Assembly: GCA_028571885.1 (NCBI GenBank)
Contig: JAPVVU010000173.1
Location: 1-6,759 of the forward strand
Reading direction: 5' to 3'
From: Gammaproteobacteria bacterium
GTDB taxonomy: Bacteria > Pseudomonadota > Gammaproteobacteria > GRL18
Length of the DNA: 6,759 nucleotides
The notes beneath the pieces were generated by a model that did no database searches, was not told where the DNA came from, and saw only the letters and a list, made by a program, of their open reading frames with translations. How positions within the stretch are numbered: position 1 is the first letter of the stretch; every line of letters begins with the position of its first letter. The translations under genes and the position numbers were made by a program. Positions 6,427 through 6,759 of the stretch are shown piece after piece.

Positions 6427-6432
6427 TAAAAT
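6427..6432 (+). promoter_or_regulatory. Candidate -10 element for the rightward transcript
   Basis: TAAAAT matches TATAAT at five of six positions and lies about 25 bp right of the FNR-like centre. No -35 hexamer is visible at 16-18 bp. A 7-bp direct repeat, TTGTAAA at 6424-6430 and 6436-6442, overlaps it. The spacing to the FNR-like site is about 4 bp shorter than in a typical class II promoter, so the call is weak. Confidence 0.25.
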
Positions 6433-6458
6433 GACTTGTAAATTTCGACGAAGGAGCT

Positions 6459-6536
6459 ATGGTTAACGTGAGTGTTTTTGATTTTTCAGGGCTTTTCAGA
6501 GCATTTCGGAGCATTTTAAACGGGGTAATTTCATGA
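6459..6536 (+). CDS. Possible 25-aa leader ORF coupled to the protease gene
   Basis: An ATG at 6459-6461 opens a 25-codon frame ending at TGA 6534-6536, which overlaps the protease ATG (6533-6535) as ATGA. A strong Shine-Dalgarno AAGGAG lies at 6451-6456. It is only 2 nt from this ATG but 11 nt from an in-frame GTG at 6468-6470, which may be the true start. The peptide begins Met-Val-Asn-Val-Ser-Val and ends Gly-Val-Ile-Ser. It is hydrophobic, has two arginines and resembles no family I know. Its most likely role, if translated, is to bring ribosomes to the weaker protease start. The frame could also have arisen by chance in an untranslated leader. Confidence 0.4.
   Translation: MVNVSVFDFSGLFRAFRSILNGVIS
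6484..6513 (+). repeat. Three imperfect direct repeats with 10-bp period
   Basis: TTTCAGGGCT (6484-6493), TTTCAGAGCA (6494-6503) and TTTCGGAGCA (6504-6513) follow each other with an exact 10-bp step, one turn of the helix. They end 19 nt before the protease ATG and lie inside the possible leader ORF. They could be a protein-binding array or a local duplication. Confidence 0.6.
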
Positions 6537-6759
6537 CAATGATTCTCGGCATCGGCAATACTTTACTAAAAGATGAAGGTATTGGTATTCATTTGCTCAA
6601 TTATATCCAGGCTTCGCACCCGCAATGGGCGTCATGTGACAAGATAGAGATGATCGATGGCGGTACGCTGAGTTTTGATTTGCTTGCCAGCATACAGGCC
6701 GATCAGGATTTGATTGTGCTGGATGCCGTGAATTTACAACAATCCCCTGGTACTGTCTA
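6533..6759 (+). CDS. hupD: NiFe-hydrogenase maturation endopeptidase, HupD/HyaD/HybD family (partial, cut by right edge)
   Basis: This family removes the C-terminal extension of the hydrogenase large subunit once nickel is in place, recognising the bound nickel. The visible 75 residues begin MTMILGIGNTLLKDEGIG and continue through IDGGT (41-45) to IVLDAV (61-66). Two of the three nickel-sensing ligands of E. coli HybD can be placed: Glu15 (HybD Glu16) and Asp64 (HybD Asp62). The histidine equivalent to HybD His93 lies beyond the window. GGGG at 6522-6525 is a modest Shine-Dalgarno 7 nt upstream. The start overlaps a possible leader ORF by ATGA. The gene is divergent from the hyp operon and no structural hydrogenase gene is in view. 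HyaD, HybD or HoxM would be equally acceptable names. Confidence 0.93.
   Translation, partial: MTMILGIGNTLLKDEGIGIHLLNYIQASHPQWASCDKIEMIDGGTLSFDLLASIQADQDLIVLDAVNLQQSPGTV

Noticed and set aside
6307..6532. Sigma-54 promoter (-24/-12) for either operon
   Set aside because: I found no GGCAC-N5-TTGCA-like pair on either strand.
1..6759. CRISPR array, tRNA/rRNA gene, insertion sequence or attachment site
   Set aside because: The window is almost fully covered by hyp genes. No repeat-spacer pattern, transposase frame or RNA-gene signature was seen.

Overview
The window carries an almost complete set of NiFe-hydrogenase maturation (hyp) genes from a bacterium. The moderate GC content, the six-gene overlapping operon, the HypC sequence type and the divergent HupD/HyaD-type protease suggest a proteobacterium, probably a gammaproteobacterium. 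That placement is inference from gene content only.

Layout. Positions 1-63 (+) hold the last 20 codons of a HypE-type gene that enters from the left and ends in the diagnostic Pro-Arg-Ile-Cys-stop. A 57-nt spacer (64-120) follows. Positions 121-6306 (-) form one tightly packed operon, read right to left as hypC-hypA-hypB-hypD-hypF-hypE, with every gene overlapping the next by 4 to 14 nt. Positions 6307-6532 are a divergent regulatory region. It contains an AT-rich imperfect inverted repeat, a possible FNR/CRP-family site and a possible small leader ORF (6459-6536). From 6533 (+) to the right edge runs the start of a hydrogenase maturation endopeptidase (HupD/HyaD/HybD family).

How the genes work together (family knowledge). 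HypF takes carbamoyl phosphate and transfers the carbamoyl group to the C-terminal cysteine of HypE, which dehydrates it to a thiocyanate. HypC and HypD carry the iron that receives CN and CO. HypA and HypB insert nickel. The endopeptidase then trims the large-subunit C-terminus.

The most notable observation is that the full-length HypE of this operon has every ATP-binding/AIRS-like motif but lacks the C-terminal Pro-Arg-Ile-Cys, and so lacks the cysteine its chemistry needs. The convergent HypE fragment at the left edge retains it. The HypD of the same operon also departs from three of its family signatures. Together these suggest a diverged maturation set that may depend on a second HypE encoded next door. 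Other points are a histidine-rich tail at the C-terminus of HypB and a 25-codon ORF coupled by ATGA to the protease start.
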